This document shows, in pieces, positions 36,953-46,829 of a stretch of DNA of 64,000 nt (its first letter is position 1; each line of letters opens with the position of its first letter). The stretch covers positions 4,216,001 to 4,280,000 of the forward strand of contig NZ_AFEJ02000001.1 of NCBI RefSeq assembly GCF_000238775.2, read 5' to 3'. Origin of the DNA: Acaryochloris sp. CCMEE 5410. Its GTDB lineage: Bacteria; Cyanobacteriota; Cyanobacteriia; Thermosynechococcales; Thermosynechococcaceae. Under the pieces are notes generated by a model that made no database searches, was not told the DNA's origin, and saw nothing but the letters and a program-made list of their open reading frames with translations. Both the position numbers and the translations under genes were made by a program.

Positions 36953-38950
36953 CTGGGGAATGTTGGACGGCTGTAGGTAGCGGTAAGGGTAGGGGCGATG
37001 GCGGTTTCGTTCTGCGATCGCAGTTTCGATATCCAGTAAATTGGCCTGAAAACGATGCAGAGGCGCGAGTACACGCTGATCAGAGAACCAGGACTTTTCG
37101 TATTGACCGAGTTGCGTATGGTAAATCTGCCCGAGCAAATACGTTAACTCCAGCTGATTTAAGGCCTGGTGTAGGGGGGGCAGTTGGTTGAGCCGATCCT
37201 GGGAAGACATCGCTGTCGTGTTGGGAGCGGGCTGGTAGCCTGCTAATGGCATCCCTGGGGTATAGACCATGATGTCGCCCTGGGGAAAATTCACAGCGGC
37301 ATGTTGGGCACTCGCGGTAAAAATGATCAGCGTGAGGGCTTGAATTAAGTAGGCCTGGGTTCGCAATTGTCCATCCTCACCAAAATCTGGGACTCGGCCA
37401 CCCTCTTCAGCCTGTAGCTCCTGCGCCCAAGCCTGAAGGGCCGCATCTTTTTGCACGGAGTCATCTGTTGGGTAGTACAAGCTCACATAATCAGTGACCC
37501 AAGTTTCGATGGCCTGCCAAATCAGCAAGGCATCGTCTCGATAGGGATGGATGGGCAGTGCCGCTGCATTATCCAAACCCAGTTGCTGCAATTGTTGGGG
37601 CAGCATGGCCTGATTAAAGGAATAGCTTTGTAATCCCTTTACGGCTAAGACCCTGGCACAGTCGATGGTGGCAGCCAAGACCGTATCCACTCCACCTTCT
37701 GGCGCCATTAACATGCTTTGAGCGCCGTTGTTGATACTTAAGGTGCCTTCAAAGTGAGGCCGAAGCAGGACACTCACAGGATGAGACGGCAGTAATTGGC
37801 GATGGGTGGCAATTACAAACGGGCTAATAAACAGATGGGTTCGACCCAAATGGGTGACGGCCTCGTGGTAATTGCTATCGGCAACTTGCACGCAGGTCTT
37901 CGCCATGTCCCAGGCCTGTTTTTGGTCTGGATTCTGATCCGTAGGCGGCGTCAGAATCGGTGTTTCAGGCCCTGGAGATTGGCGGCATTGAATAGCGATG
38001 GGCTGGAGATTTCGGCAGGGGGCATCAGCTGAGGGAACAGCAAAAAGGGCGATGGGAGCCGAAATATATTTTTGCTGATCGGGGTAGTTACCATTGATCG
38101 CACCGGCCAAAATAGCATAATCGGCGATGTATAGTCGGCCCTCGGTGACCGCTGTTTGCAGAGAATCGTCTGCTCCCATCACGGCCTGATAATGCTGATT
38201 CGTAACCGGGAAATGAGAGCAGAGGGTGTCTCCCGATAAATGACGGACTTGTTGCAGCAAAACAGGATTAGGACCGGCTACTCGCAAGTAAGCAAAAAAC
38301 TCATCTTCCTGAAAGTATTCGGCACACTCCGGTAACGGAATTGTCGCGAATTGCTGATTAAAGTCTGCTATTGAAGTAGGACGATCTTGTCTACATTCAT
38401 GGGCTAGATGTTCTTTTAAGTTCAAGTGCAGAATCCGTAATAGATCATGCTCTAAATGGGCGGCTAAACTGTGCAGCAAGCTTTCTGAATCAGCGAACGA
38501 CAACCGTAAACCGTTAATCAACGTCGTTGGTGCTGTTTTCAGCAGATGCCAGATGAGACGCCACCGCACCTCGGGGCGTTGAGTCAAGATATTCACCAAG
38601 GTTTTGCGAATGAGACGGGAAATATGTTGCTCTGCTTCATGCTCATGGTGGTGATTGTGGGCGCCAACAATGGCATTCGAGAGAATCTTGAACATGGTAC
38701 GGAACAACTTTGACCACCAAGTCCGAGAGGGGAGTTCCTCTTGGGGTAAGCGATCCACCATGGCTACAGGGGCAATGTGACTGTAGTTGTATTGATATTT
38801 GCGTCGAGCTGCTTTTAGCGCTGCGGGAATCGGCTCCGGCTGGGTCGGATTAGGACGAGTGGAGGTCAGAGTGGGTTGATGTTTGTCCTGTTGAATTTCA
38901 ACAGGCGTGATTTGGGTCGGCAGGCCAGTGAGGGAGTACTGATGCGTCAT
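36938..38950 (-). CDS. Lipoxygenase, 670 aa
   Basis: The protein matches the lipoxygenase signature exactly: His362-X4-His367-X4-His372-X17-His390-X8-His399. The later HAAVN supplies His550 and Asn554, and the chain ends in Ile670, whose carboxylate is the fifth iron ligand. Lipoxygenases insert O2 into polyunsaturated fatty acids to make hydroperoxides. There is no PLAT domain or signal peptide; residues 1-50 are polar and probably disordered. The residue at the Coffa position appears to be Ala (LMAPEGG), which would favour S stereochemistry, but that alignment is uncertain. It leads a likely operon with P450 and sulfotransferase. Confidence 0.95.
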   Translation of the reverse strand: MTHQYSLTGLPTQITPVEIQQDKHQPTLTSTRPNPTQPEPIPAALKAARRKYQYNYSHIAPVAMVDRLPQEELPSRTWWSKLFRTMFKILSNAIVGAHNHHHEHEAEQHISRLIRKTLVNILTQRPEVRWRLIWHLLKTAPTTLINGLRLSFADSESLLHSLAAHLEHDLLRILHLNLKEHLAHECRQDRPTSIADFNQQFATIPLPECAEYFQEDEFFAYLRVAGPNPVLLQQVRHLSGDTLCSHFPVTNQHYQAVMGADDSLQTAVTEGRLYIADYAILAGAINGNYPDQQKYISAPIALFAVPSADAPCRNLQPIAIQCRQSPGPETPILTPPTDQNPDQKQAWDMAKTCVQVADSNYHEAVTHLGRTHLFISPFVIATHRQLLPSHPVSVLLRPHFEGTLSINNGAQSMLMAPEGGVDTVLAATIDCARVLAVKGLQSYSFNQAMLPQQLQQLGLDNAAALPIHPYRDDALLIWQAIETWVTDYVSLYYPTDDSVQKDAALQAWAQELQAEEGGRVPDFGEDGQLRTQAYLIQALTLIIFTASAQHAAVNFPQGDIMVYTPGMPLAGYQPAPNTTAMSSQDRLNQLPPLHQALNQLELTYLLGQIYHTQLGQYEKSWFSDQRVLAPLHRFQANLLDIETAIAERNRHRPYPYRYLQPSNIPQSINI

Positions 38951-39632
38951 TGTTGATCCGGTCTATGTGTGTTCTGACGTAAATGGCAACTGCCTGTGAT
39001 CAGGGGTGTAGGGATAGTCCGTAGCAGCTACCGATTCAGCTCTAGTGTTCCCAAGTCTGGCCTAGATTTTACTGTCGAAATAGCTTGAAGTCTGGGCAAG
39101 CTTGTACTATCAAGATTGATAACTATTTAGTCCCTAAATGAGAAATGTTTGTATTAAAACCGATGTCAATTGAATTGTGATAAATCGAGTTATAGACTTA
39201 TTCTTAATGGTTAGCTAAAAGTGAGGCTACTGAGTGCTGCTGATGCTTTATCAAACTTAATATTGCTAGGTATTTATTGATTTAGGCTGATATCGCTGTT
39301 TAAATTGAGAGAGATGCAAATAATAGACTATTCAAAATTAAAATATCTAATTTCCCGTCTTTATCAATATTTTTTCGGGTTTATGATAGCTCGATTAAAA
39401 CGCAGTCTTAGATGGCTGATCTAAATATTACAATTACAACTATGCCTCATTAATTTGGTGTCTATCCATCGTGATCCTTGTTTGCTGAATAGTCTTGAAA
39501 CCATAACAAAGAAATTTCTGAGAACTTGCAAGTTTTAGGTGAGTTTGGGGAACATCTAGATTGAAGCAATTGCTTGTATTTTTCTTTTAAGAAAAGTTAG
39601 TTATTCTATTTCCTGGCTTGGAGCAATAATTG
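38951..39632. other. A+T-rich divergent promoter region, 682 bp
   Basis: The region separates the lipoxygenase operon (-) from the signalling operon (+). It is A/T-rich from about 39100 on, with no coding frame. Two small palindromes stand close to the kinase start: AAGCAATTGCTT near 39564 and a 7-bp stem TTTTCTT/AAGAAAA at 39580-39595. The kinase SD (GGAG) is at 39620-39623. Confidence 0.6.
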
Positions 39633-42600
39633 ATGTTGGGGACAATCGCGGACTGTCGTCTGGTTGAGCATCTCTATGAGAGTGAGAATTCTATTGTGTA
39701 TCGGGGCCAACGACAGGCTGAGCCGCATCAGGTCATTCTGAAAGTCTTGAAAGAAGATTACCCAACTGCTTCAGAACTGACTCGGTATCGTCAAGAATAT
39801 GAGATTACCCGCAGCCTCGAACTCGAAGGGGTGATCAAAGTGTTGGGGTTAGAGCCCTATCAACGGACCCTAGCTATTATTTTGGAAGATGTTGAAGGGG
39901 TGTCCCTGAAGTCCTATTACCAGGGAAAGGTGGTGCCATTGGTGGAGTTTCTACCCTTAGCCATCAGTATTACCGAAGTTTTAGGTCGGATTCATAGTCA
40001 TAATGTCATCCATAAAGATTTGAATCCTAGCAACATCATTTTGAATCCAGACACGCATCAGTTACGGATCATTGATTTTGGCATTTCTACCCAACTCAGC
40101 CGAGAAACAACCATCCTTAAAAACCCTCAAGTTCTCGAAGGAACGCTGCCCTATATTGCGCCTGAACAGACGGGGCGCATGAATCGCTCTTTGGATTATC
40201 GGACGGACTTTTATGCATTGGGGGTGATGTTTTATGAGCTACTGACGGGACAGTTACCTTTTACGGCTGAGGATCCGCTGAAGTTAGTCCATTGTCACTT
40301 AGCGCAACAGCCCACCCCTCCCCATCAAGTCAATCTCGACATTCCTAGGGTGTTATCTGACTTGGTGATGATCTTAACGTCGAAAACCGCCGAAGAACGG
40401 TATCAGAGTGCATTCGGAATCCAAGCTGATTTGGCGACCTGTTGGCAACAACTGAAGCAAACAGGGGAAATTCGAGCCTTTCCGCTTCGGACCCAGGACC
40501 ATTCGGATAAGTTTCATATTCCGCAAAAGCTCTATGGGCGGTCCCAAGAAATTGCGACCTTATTAACGGCCTTTGAGCGGGTCAATCACCCCCAAAATCC
40601 AACCAAAGGGAGTGAAATGATGCTGGTGGCGGGGTATTCCGGGATTGGCAAATCGGCTCTAGTCGCAGAAGTCCATAAACCGATTACCGAAAAACGAGGA
40701 TATTTTATCTCGGGGAAATACGATCAATTTCAGCGAGATGTGCCTTACTCGGCAGTCATCAGTGCGTTTCAAGATTTAGTCAAGCAACTCCTGACTGAAA
40801 GTGAAACCCAATTACTCCAATGGCGACGACAATTGCTGGCTGCTTTGGGACCGAATGGTCAAGTCATCATTGATGTCATCCCTGAAATTGAGTTGATTAC
40901 AGGGTCTCAGCCTCCAGTGCCTGAATTGGGACCTGCAGAAGCTTTGAACCGATTTAACCTGGTATTTCAAAATTTTATTCGGGTGTTTTGTACCCCAGCC
41001 CATCCCTTAGTGTTGTTCTTAGATGATTTGCAATGGGCTGATTCCGCCAGCTTAAAGTTGATCAAGTTGATGATGACGGATCGGCAAATGCGATCGCTGT
41101 TGCTCATCGGTGCTTACCGTGATAACGAAGTCGATGCGACCCATCCCTTGATGACCTTGGTGAAGCAGCTCTGGCAAGAAAAAGTCAACATCAATACGAT
41201 TACGCTACAGCCTCTCTCTCAGCTGCATTTGTGCCAGCTGATTGCGGATACTGTTCACCATAATTTAGAGACCACCCTCTCCTTAGCGGAGTTAGTCCTC
41301 AATAAAACGGAAGGAAATCCCTTTTTCGTCAATGAGTTTCTGAAGAATCTCTATGGGGAAGAGCTGTTGCAGTTTAATCCCCGCGCTCAACAGTGGGAAT
41401 GGGATATGGCCCAAATTCAGTCTCAGGATCTCACGGATAACGTGATTGAACTGTTGATTAGCAAACTGAAAAAATTACCCCCTGCTACCCAAGATGTTTT
41501 GCGGTTGGCTGCTTGTGTGGGGGCTGAATTTGATCTGCAGACCCTGAGCCTGATTCGTCAGCAATCCCATGCCGAGGTATTTTCGGATTTGAAAGTCGCG
41601 ATTCAGCTTGGGTTGATCTTTGCCCAGTCTGAGCTCAATGATGCGTTAGTGATTACGGATTTCCGCTTTGGTCACGATCGGATTCAACAAGCCGCTTATG
41701 CGTTAATTGATACCGATAGCCGTTCTGCAGTGCACTTAAGAATTGGCCGTTTGTTATGGCATAACGTGGAAACGGAACAACTGGCAGAGCGTATTTTTGA
41801 GGTGGTGGACCATCTCAATCAGGCCCTCCTCCTGATTACGGATCTAGACGAACAAGGTCAGGTCGCTCAACTTAACCTCAAAGCGGGCCAGAAAGCAAAA
41901 TCAGCGACGGCTTACGGTGCTGCCGTCCGGTATCTGCAAACGGGATTGAGTTTAGTGGGAGAGACGGGATGGCAAAATGCCTATCCCTTAACCCTCCAGC
42001 TCCATCAAGAAGCAGTTGAAGCGGCGTATCTACACCAAGATTATCCCCAGCAAGAACAGTTAACGACTGTGGTGCTGCAGCAGGCCAGAACCGTGTTGGA
42101 TATGGTGAAAGTCTACCGGGTCAAGATTTTGGCCCGTTCTGCTCAGAATCGCCATCTAGAGGCAACGGATATTGGCTTTGAGATTTTGGAGCGGCTAGGG
42201 GTCACCTTTGTAGACCCCACCCCTGAGAACTTGCAGCAAGAGTTGGAGCAAACCAAGCAGCTCTGTGGGGACCGCTCGATCCAAGATTTGATCCGTTTGT
42301 CTCCTATGACTGCAGAGGACAAACTAGCAGCCATGCAGATTCTCTCGGATATCTTGTCCTCTGGCTATCAAGCCTCTTTTGAACGCTTTATTCTCAGTAA
42401 TCTGAAGCAAATTCACTTATCTCTCACCTATGGCAATACGGCACCTTCCGCGTTTGCCTACGACTGCTATGGCATTACCCTCTGTGGGGTCGTCGGAGAT
42501 ATTGAAGCAGGCTATCAGTTTGGCCGGTTGGCCTTACAGGTGGTTGATAAGTTTCAGGCGAAAAAGACCAAGAGTCGGGTGGTCTTTGTGTTCAATGCGT

Positions 42601-44105
42601 TTGTGCGCCACTGGACAGATCCCCTGAATTTGACGATTCCCGATTTGCATGAAGGGTATCAAATTGGTTTAGAAACCGGGGATTTAGAATATGCCAGCTA
42701 TTCCCTCTGTTGGGAGGCGATGCATTCTTTATTAACGGGGGAGCAACTGTCAGATTTGGCGCTGCGAATGCTGGAGTTTCAGCAAGCCATTGCCGGTTTT
42801 CAACAGGCCGCTTGCCTCCTGTATCTCCAAATTTTTCAACAGGTCACTGCTCATTTAACTGAGCCTAACTTGGATCCGACCCGCTTGTCTGGGACGTACC
42901 TACAAGAACGACAGGTCCTTGTGGACAGTGCGGATAATAAGCTAGCCTTAGCATTCTTTTATACCTTGAAAGCTCAGGTGGCTTACCTGTTGGGACAGCC
43001 TAAGATGGCTTTAGAGAGTACCCAACAAGCGGCGGCCTATGTGGACGGGATGACGGCTGCAGCGACGGTTGCCAGCCTCAATTTTTACGATTCTCTGGCC
43101 CGGTTAGCTCTCTATGATGGGCTACCCCCTGTAGAGCAAGAGCAGATGTTGGCAGTCGTTGCTACGAATCAAGACCAACTCCAGAAATGGGCTAACCATG
43201 CACCTGCCAACCATCAGCATAAATATTGCTTAGTAGAAGCAGAGCGGTATCGCGTCTTGCGGCAGCTACCGCAGGCGGGGGAGGCTTATGATCGAGCGAT
43301 TGCCCTGGCACAATCCCACCATTACCCTAATGAAGCCGCCTTAGCGAATGAGCTGGCAGCGAAGTGTTTTCTGCAGCAAGAGCGAGATAACTTTGCTCGG
43401 GTGTATCTGAATGAAGCTTATTACGGGTACTACTGCTGGGGGGCCACGGCTAAATTACGTCAATTAGAAGCGTCCTACCCCTACCTCCTGGCCCAGCAGG
43501 TAATCCATTCCCAACAGGGCACTATTCCCACTACACCTCTAGCCGCGGCAGCATCAACGAGTACCATTCGCACGGGGCAAGCTCTGGATCTGAATACGGT
43601 CTTGCAGGCTTCACAGGCGATTGCAGGGGAAATTGTCCTCGATAAGCTATTGATGACCCTGATCAAAATCCTTGTGCGCAATGCAGGGGCCCAAGTAGGG
43701 CATTTAATTCTGAATGTGGAAGGCAGCCTTGTTATTGAAGCCTCGTTTAATTCTCAATCTGACCAGGGTCAAGTGCTGCAGTCTCAGCCCATTGCGGATC
43801 AGCTCCCCGATAGTATCATCAACTATGTGCTCCGAACCCAGGAGAGCGTTGTCCTTCGACAGGCTACCCAAGACAGTAACTTTGGCTTGGATACTTATAT
43901 CACGACCCATCAGCCCAAATCGATTCTTTGTGCGCCGCTCCTGAATCAAGGACAGTTGAGCGGGATTCTTTATTTAGAAAATAATCTGACGACGGGAGCC
44001 TTTACGGCGGATCGCCTAGAAATTTTGCAGCTGCTGTCAGGACAGGCTGCGATCGCAATCGACAATGCCCTGCCTGTATACCAACCTGGAAGAGAAAGTC
44101 GATGA
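39633..44105 (+). CDS. Ser/Thr kinase - AAA ATPase - GAF signalling protein (5' part of a split hybrid kinase)
   Basis: A 1490-residue multidomain protein. Residues 1-270 are a Hanks-type kinase (VIHKDLNPSN loop, IIDFGIS). Around 336 a Walker A (GYSGIGKSAL) and later Walker B (LVLFLDDLQWAD) mark a large STAND/AAA ATPase, followed by about 700 residues of TPR-like helices. Residues about 1317-1478 form a GAF domain. Proteins of this type normally continue directly into a histidine kinase; here the frame ends 20 residues after a tandem CCTG repeat (44069-44076) and the kinase continues in the +1 frame. Confidence 0.9.
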   Translation: MLGTIADCRLVEHLYESENSIVYRGQRQAEPHQVILKVLKEDYPTASELTRYRQEYEITRSLELEGVIKVLGLEPYQRTLAIILEDVEGVSLKSYYQGKVVPLVEFLPLAISITEVLGRIHSHNVIHKDLNPSNIILNPDTHQLRIIDFGISTQLSRETTILKNPQVLEGTLPYIAPEQTGRMNRSLDYRTDFYALGVMFYELLTGQLPFTAEDPLKLVHCHLAQQPTPPHQVNLDIPRVLSDLVMILTSKTAEERYQSAFGIQADLATCWQQLKQTGEIRAFPLRTQDHSDKFHIPQKLYGRSQEIATLLTAFERVNHPQNPTKGSEMMLVAGYSGIGKSALVAEVHKPITEKRGYFISGKYDQFQRDVPYSAVISAFQDLVKQLLTESETQLLQWRRQLLAALGPNGQVIIDVIPEIELITGSQPPVPELGPAEALNRFNLVFQNFIRVFCTPAHPLVLFLDDLQWADSASLKLIKLMMTDRQMRSLLLIGAYRDNEVDATHPLMTLVKQLWQEKVNINTITLQPLSQLHLCQLIADTVHHNLETTLSLAELVLNKTEGNPFFVNEFLKNLYGEELLQFNPRAQQWEWDMAQIQSQDLTDNVIELLISKLKKLPPATQDVLRLAACVGAEFDLQTLSLIRQQSHAEVFSDLKVAIQLGLIFAQSELNDALVITDFRFGHDRIQQAAYALIDTDSRSAVHLRIGRLLWHNVETEQLAERIFEVVDHLNQALLLITDLDEQGQVAQLNLKAGQKAKSATAYGAAVRYLQTGLSLVGETGWQNAYPLTLQLHQEAVEAAYLHQDYPQQEQLTTVVLQQARTVLDMVKVYRVKILARSAQNRHLEATDIGFEILERLGVTFVDPTPENLQQELEQTKQLCGDRSIQDLIRLSPMTAEDKLAAMQILSDILSSGYQASFERFILSNLKQIHLSLTYGNTAPSAFAYDCYGITLCGVVGDIEAGYQFGRLALQVVDKFQAKKTKSRVVFVFNAFVRHWTDPLNLTIPDLHEGYQIGLETGDLEYASYSLCWEAMHSLLTGEQLSDLALRMLEFQQAIAGFQQAACLLYLQIFQQVTAHLTEPNLDPTRLSGTYLQERQVLVDSADNKLALAFFYTLKAQVAYLLGQPKMALESTQQAAAYVDGMTAAATVASLNFYDSLARLALYDGLPPVEQEQMLAVVATNQDQLQKWANHAPANHQHKYCLVEAERYRVLRQLPQAGEAYDRAIALAQSHHYPNEAALANELAAKCFLQQERDNFARVYLNEAYYGYYCWGATAKLRQLEASYPYLLAQQVIHSQQGTIPTTPLAAAASTSTIRTGQALDLNTVLQASQAIAGEIVLDKLLMTLIKILVRNAGAQVGHLILNVEGSLVIEASFNSQSDQGQVLQSQPIADQLPDSIINYVLRTQESVVLRQATQDSNFGLDTYITTHQPKSILCAPLLNQGQLSGILYLENNLTTGAFTADRLEILQLLSGQAAIAIDNALPVYQPGRESR

Positions 44106-45147
44106 ACGGACTCAGGAACTCTCCCAAGCCCTAGAAGATTTACAACTCGCTCAAGAAGGACTGATTCAGTCAGAAAAAATGGCGGCATTGGGACAATTGA
44201 TCGCGGGCGTGGCTCATGAAATTAATACTCCCTTGGGGGCGATTCGGTCTTCGATTGAATATATTGCTAATTTTCTCGATCAACATCTGACCACCCTGCC
44301 GCAATTTTTTCGGGAGTTACCCATCGAGCAAGCCGAGCAATTTCAGTCCCTGTTGTTACGCGCCTTAACCCCTTCACCGACCCTGTCTGGTCGTGAACGA
44401 CGCCATACCCGTAAGGCAATCGCCAAGCAACTCACCGAGCAGGGGATTTTATCGGCGGAGTCCTTAGCCAGTTTATTGCTGGATTTAGGGATTTGTGATG
44501 ATCTCCATGATCTCCTTCCTCTCCTGTCTGAACCCAGGAGTGAACCCTTATTAAAGATGGTGCGCCAGTTTACGCGGGTGCGTGAAAGTACACGGGATAT
44601 TGCGACCGCTAGCGATCGTTCTGCCAAAATTGTGTTTGCTCTGAAAACTTATGCCCGCTATGACCATAGCGGAGACAAGATTGAAGCCAATATCACGGAC
44701 GGCATTGATGCAGTCTTAACCCTCTATCACAACCAAATCAAACATGGAGTGACGGTCCATCGCTCTTTTGCCGAGATTCCCCCCATTGCTTGCTATTTTG
44801 ATGAACTGAATCAGGTGTGGACCAACCTCCTGCATAATGCCCTCCAGGCCATGGACCATCAAGGCACCCTTGATATTGATGTCAGTCAACAGGCAGATCA
44901 AGTCTGCGTCAAGATTACCGATAGCGGTCCTGGCGTTCCCCTGGAGTTAAAAGAGAAAATTTTTGAGCCCTTTTTCACCACCAAACCTCCTGGTGAAGGC
45001 AGTGGTTTAGGGCTTGACATTGTTCGCAAAATAATTGACAAGCATCAGGGTACCCTAAGCTTGGACTCCGTTCCAGGCCGCACGACGTTTAGTGTGACCT
45101 TGCCCATGTCTGTCATGCCGACCCCTCAACCGACTCCTGCCCTATGA
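44065..45147 (+). CDS. Histidine kinase (3' part of the split hybrid kinase), 360 aa
   Basis: The frame opens within the end of the preceding gene (ATG at 44065) and reads [16 protein letters not shown], a coiled coil, then the H box [10 protein letters not shown] with His51, an N box ([11 protein letters not shown]) and G boxes ([22 protein letters not shown]). Removing one of the two tandem CCTG units would fuse it in frame to the GAF domain. It may be expressed by reinitiation from the overlapping ATG, or be a casualty of the frameshift. Its stop overlaps the next start (ATGA). Confidence 0.88.
   Translation: MPCLYTNLEEKVDERTQELSQALEDLQLAQEGLIQSEKMAALGQLIAGVAHEINTPLGAIRSSIEYIANFLDQHLTTLPQFFRELPIEQAEQFQSLLLRALTPSPTLSGRERRHTRKAIAKQLTEQGILSAESLASLLLDLGICDDLHDLLPLLSEPRSEPLLKMVRQFTRVRESTRDIATASDRSAKIVFALKTYARYDHSGDKIEANITDGIDAVLTLYHNQIKHGVTVHRSFAEIPPIACYFDELNQVWTNLLHNALQAMDHQGTLDIDVSQQADQVCVKITDSGPGVPLELKEKIFEPFFTTKPPGEGSGLGLDIVRKIIDKHQGTLSLDSVPGRTTFSVTLPMSVMPTPQPTPAL
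44069..44076 (+). repeat. Tandem CCTG duplication breaking the kinase frame
   Basis: CCTGCCTG lies exactly at the junction. With a single unit the sequence would read [12 protein letters not shown], the usual GAF-to-kinase linker; with two, the frame shifts by +1. Confidence 0.8.
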
Positions 45148-45539
45148 CCAAACTGGCCATTCTTTGTGTTGATGATGAAGTCATTATTCTCAATAGTCTT
45201 CTACGACAGTTGCAAACTGCGTTTGACGATCACTATATCTATGAAACGGCTGAAAATGCCAGCGAGGCATTGGAGCTGATTGAAGAACTGCAGGAAGAAA
45301 ATACAGATCTGTTAGTGATTGTGTCGGATTGGCTTATGCCTGGGGCAAAAGGAGATGAATTTCTGATTCAAGTCCACCAGAAGTTCCCAGGAGTCGTCAA
45401 GATTTTGCTGACGGGCCAAGCTGATGAAGCAGCGGTAGAACGAGCGCAGTCCCAAGCCAATCTGTTTAATTGTTTACGCAAACCCTGGAATGAAAGTGAT
45501 CTGATCCAATGTATTCAATCAGCCTTAGGAACAGTGTAA
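45144..45539 (+). CDS. Single-domain response regulator, 131 aa
   Basis: A lone receiver domain: acidic pair in LCVDDEVI, phospho-acceptor Asp in VSDWLMPG, switch Thr in LLTGQADE, and Lys in LRKPW. It has no output domain, so it probably relays phosphate or binds a partner. Its ATG overlaps the stop of the histidine kinase by four bases, implying translational coupling. It closely resembles the receiver of the next protein, so the two are likely duplicates. Confidence 0.95.
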   Translation: MTKLAILCVDDEVIILNSLLRQLQTAFDDHYIYETAENASEALELIEELQEENTDLLVIVSDWLMPGAKGDEFLIQVHQKFPGVVKILLTGQADEAAVERAQSQANLFNCLRKPWNESDLIQCIQSALGTV

Positions 45540-45554
45540 AGACTAAGCAGGACG

Positions 45555-46829
45555 ATGCCTAAACCCATAATTGTTTGTGTGGATGATGAAATCGCAGTCC
45601 TAGATAGCCTCAGACGTGAGCTATCTGAAGTGTTTGAAGATACCTGCGAAATAGAAACTGCCATGGGAGGCAAGGATGCCATGGCCCTGGTCCATGACCT
45701 GATCGCAGATGAATGCGATTTATCGGTCATCATTGCTGATTATCTGATGCCGGATATCAAAGGAGACGCGGTCTTACAACAAGTCCATCAGCTCTCTCCC
45801 CAAACTTTAACCATCATGTTGACGGGGCAAGCGAATGTTGATGGTATTTCCAATGCCATCAATACGGCCCAGCTGTATCACTACATTGCCAAACCCTGGC
45901 AACCTGAAGCGTTACAGTTAACGGTGCGAGAGGCCCTCAATCGCTATCAGCTCTCTAAAAAAATTAAAGACTATCAACAAACCCTCGAACGTAAAGTTGA
46001 AGAGCGCACCCAGAAATTATCCGAAACATTGCATACCCTGCAAACCACCCAGGCAGAACTGATTCAGGCGGAAAAAATGGCTGCTCTAGGCCAGTTAGTG
46101 GCGGGCGTGGCCCATGAAATTAATACCCCGGTGGGCAATGCCCTGTTAGCTGCCTCGGTATTGAATAATGAAACCAGTTCTTTAACTCAAGCCTTTGAGC
46201 AAGGAGCGTTAAAACGATCGGCCTTAGTGGGCTATTTGCAGACTGCTCAAGAGAGTAGTGATCTGATCTTGCAAAATCTGCATGGGGCGGCGGCCCTCAT
46301 TCAAAACTTCAAGCAAGTTGCGGTGGATCAAACCAGCCATGAGCAACGAGAGTTTCAGATCATCCCGTATATTGAGAGTGTATTGACCAATTTGGAACCG
46401 AAATTAAAACAGACTCGCCATACGGTTACGGTTTCAGGGGATGCTGCTCTAAAAACCACTAGTTATCCAGGAGCACTGTCACAAGTTGTGACTAACTTTG
46501 TCATGAATTCCCTTATGCATGCCTACCAACCTGGAGAGGCAGGGCAATTAAAATTTGAAGTGACTCAACAACAAGATCGGATTATTCTCGAATATGCCGA
46601 TGATGGTTGTGGCATTCCTGCAGAACATCAGCCTAAGATTTATGAGCCTTTTTTTACCACGGGTCGAGATCGCGGCGGCAGTGGTTTAGGTCTGCATATT
46701 GTTCACAATCTGGTCACCCAGTCCCTTGGAGGAACCGTGTCTTGCCAGAGTGAGGTTTCCGTAGGAACCCAGTTTATGCTGCAGTTACCCTTGACCTTAA
46801 GGAAGGGGGAGGCTCATGCCCGAGGATAA
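45555..46829 (+). CDS. Receiver-histidine kinase, 424 aa
   Basis: Residues 1-130 form a receiver (VCVDDEIA, IADYLMPD with the Asp, MLTGQAN, AKPW). A coiled coil (LERKVEERTQKLSE) leads to the H box AHEINTPVGN with His187 and the catalytic domain (NFVMNSLMHA, YADDGCGIP, GSGLGLHIV). It resembles the kinase encoded at 44065-45147. Without a sensor domain, its input is presumably phosphorylation of its own receiver. The 3' end overlaps the next gene by 14 bases. Confidence 0.95.
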   Translation: MPKPIIVCVDDEIAVLDSLRRELSEVFEDTCEIETAMGGKDAMALVHDLIADECDLSVIIADYLMPDIKGDAVLQQVHQLSPQTLTIMLTGQANVDGISNAINTAQLYHYIAKPWQPEALQLTVREALNRYQLSKKIKDYQQTLERKVEERTQKLSETLHTLQTTQAELIQAEKMAALGQLVAGVAHEINTPVGNALLAASVLNNETSSLTQAFEQGALKRSALVGYLQTAQESSDLILQNLHGAAALIQNFKQVAVDQTSHEQREFQIIPYIESVLTNLEPKLKQTRHTVTVSGDAALKTTSYPGALSQVVTNFVMNSLMHAYQPGEAGQLKFEVTQQQDRIILEYADDGCGIPAEHQPKIYEPFFTTGRDRGGSGLGLHIVHNLVTQSLGGTVSCQSEVSVGTQFMLQLPLTLRKGEAHARG

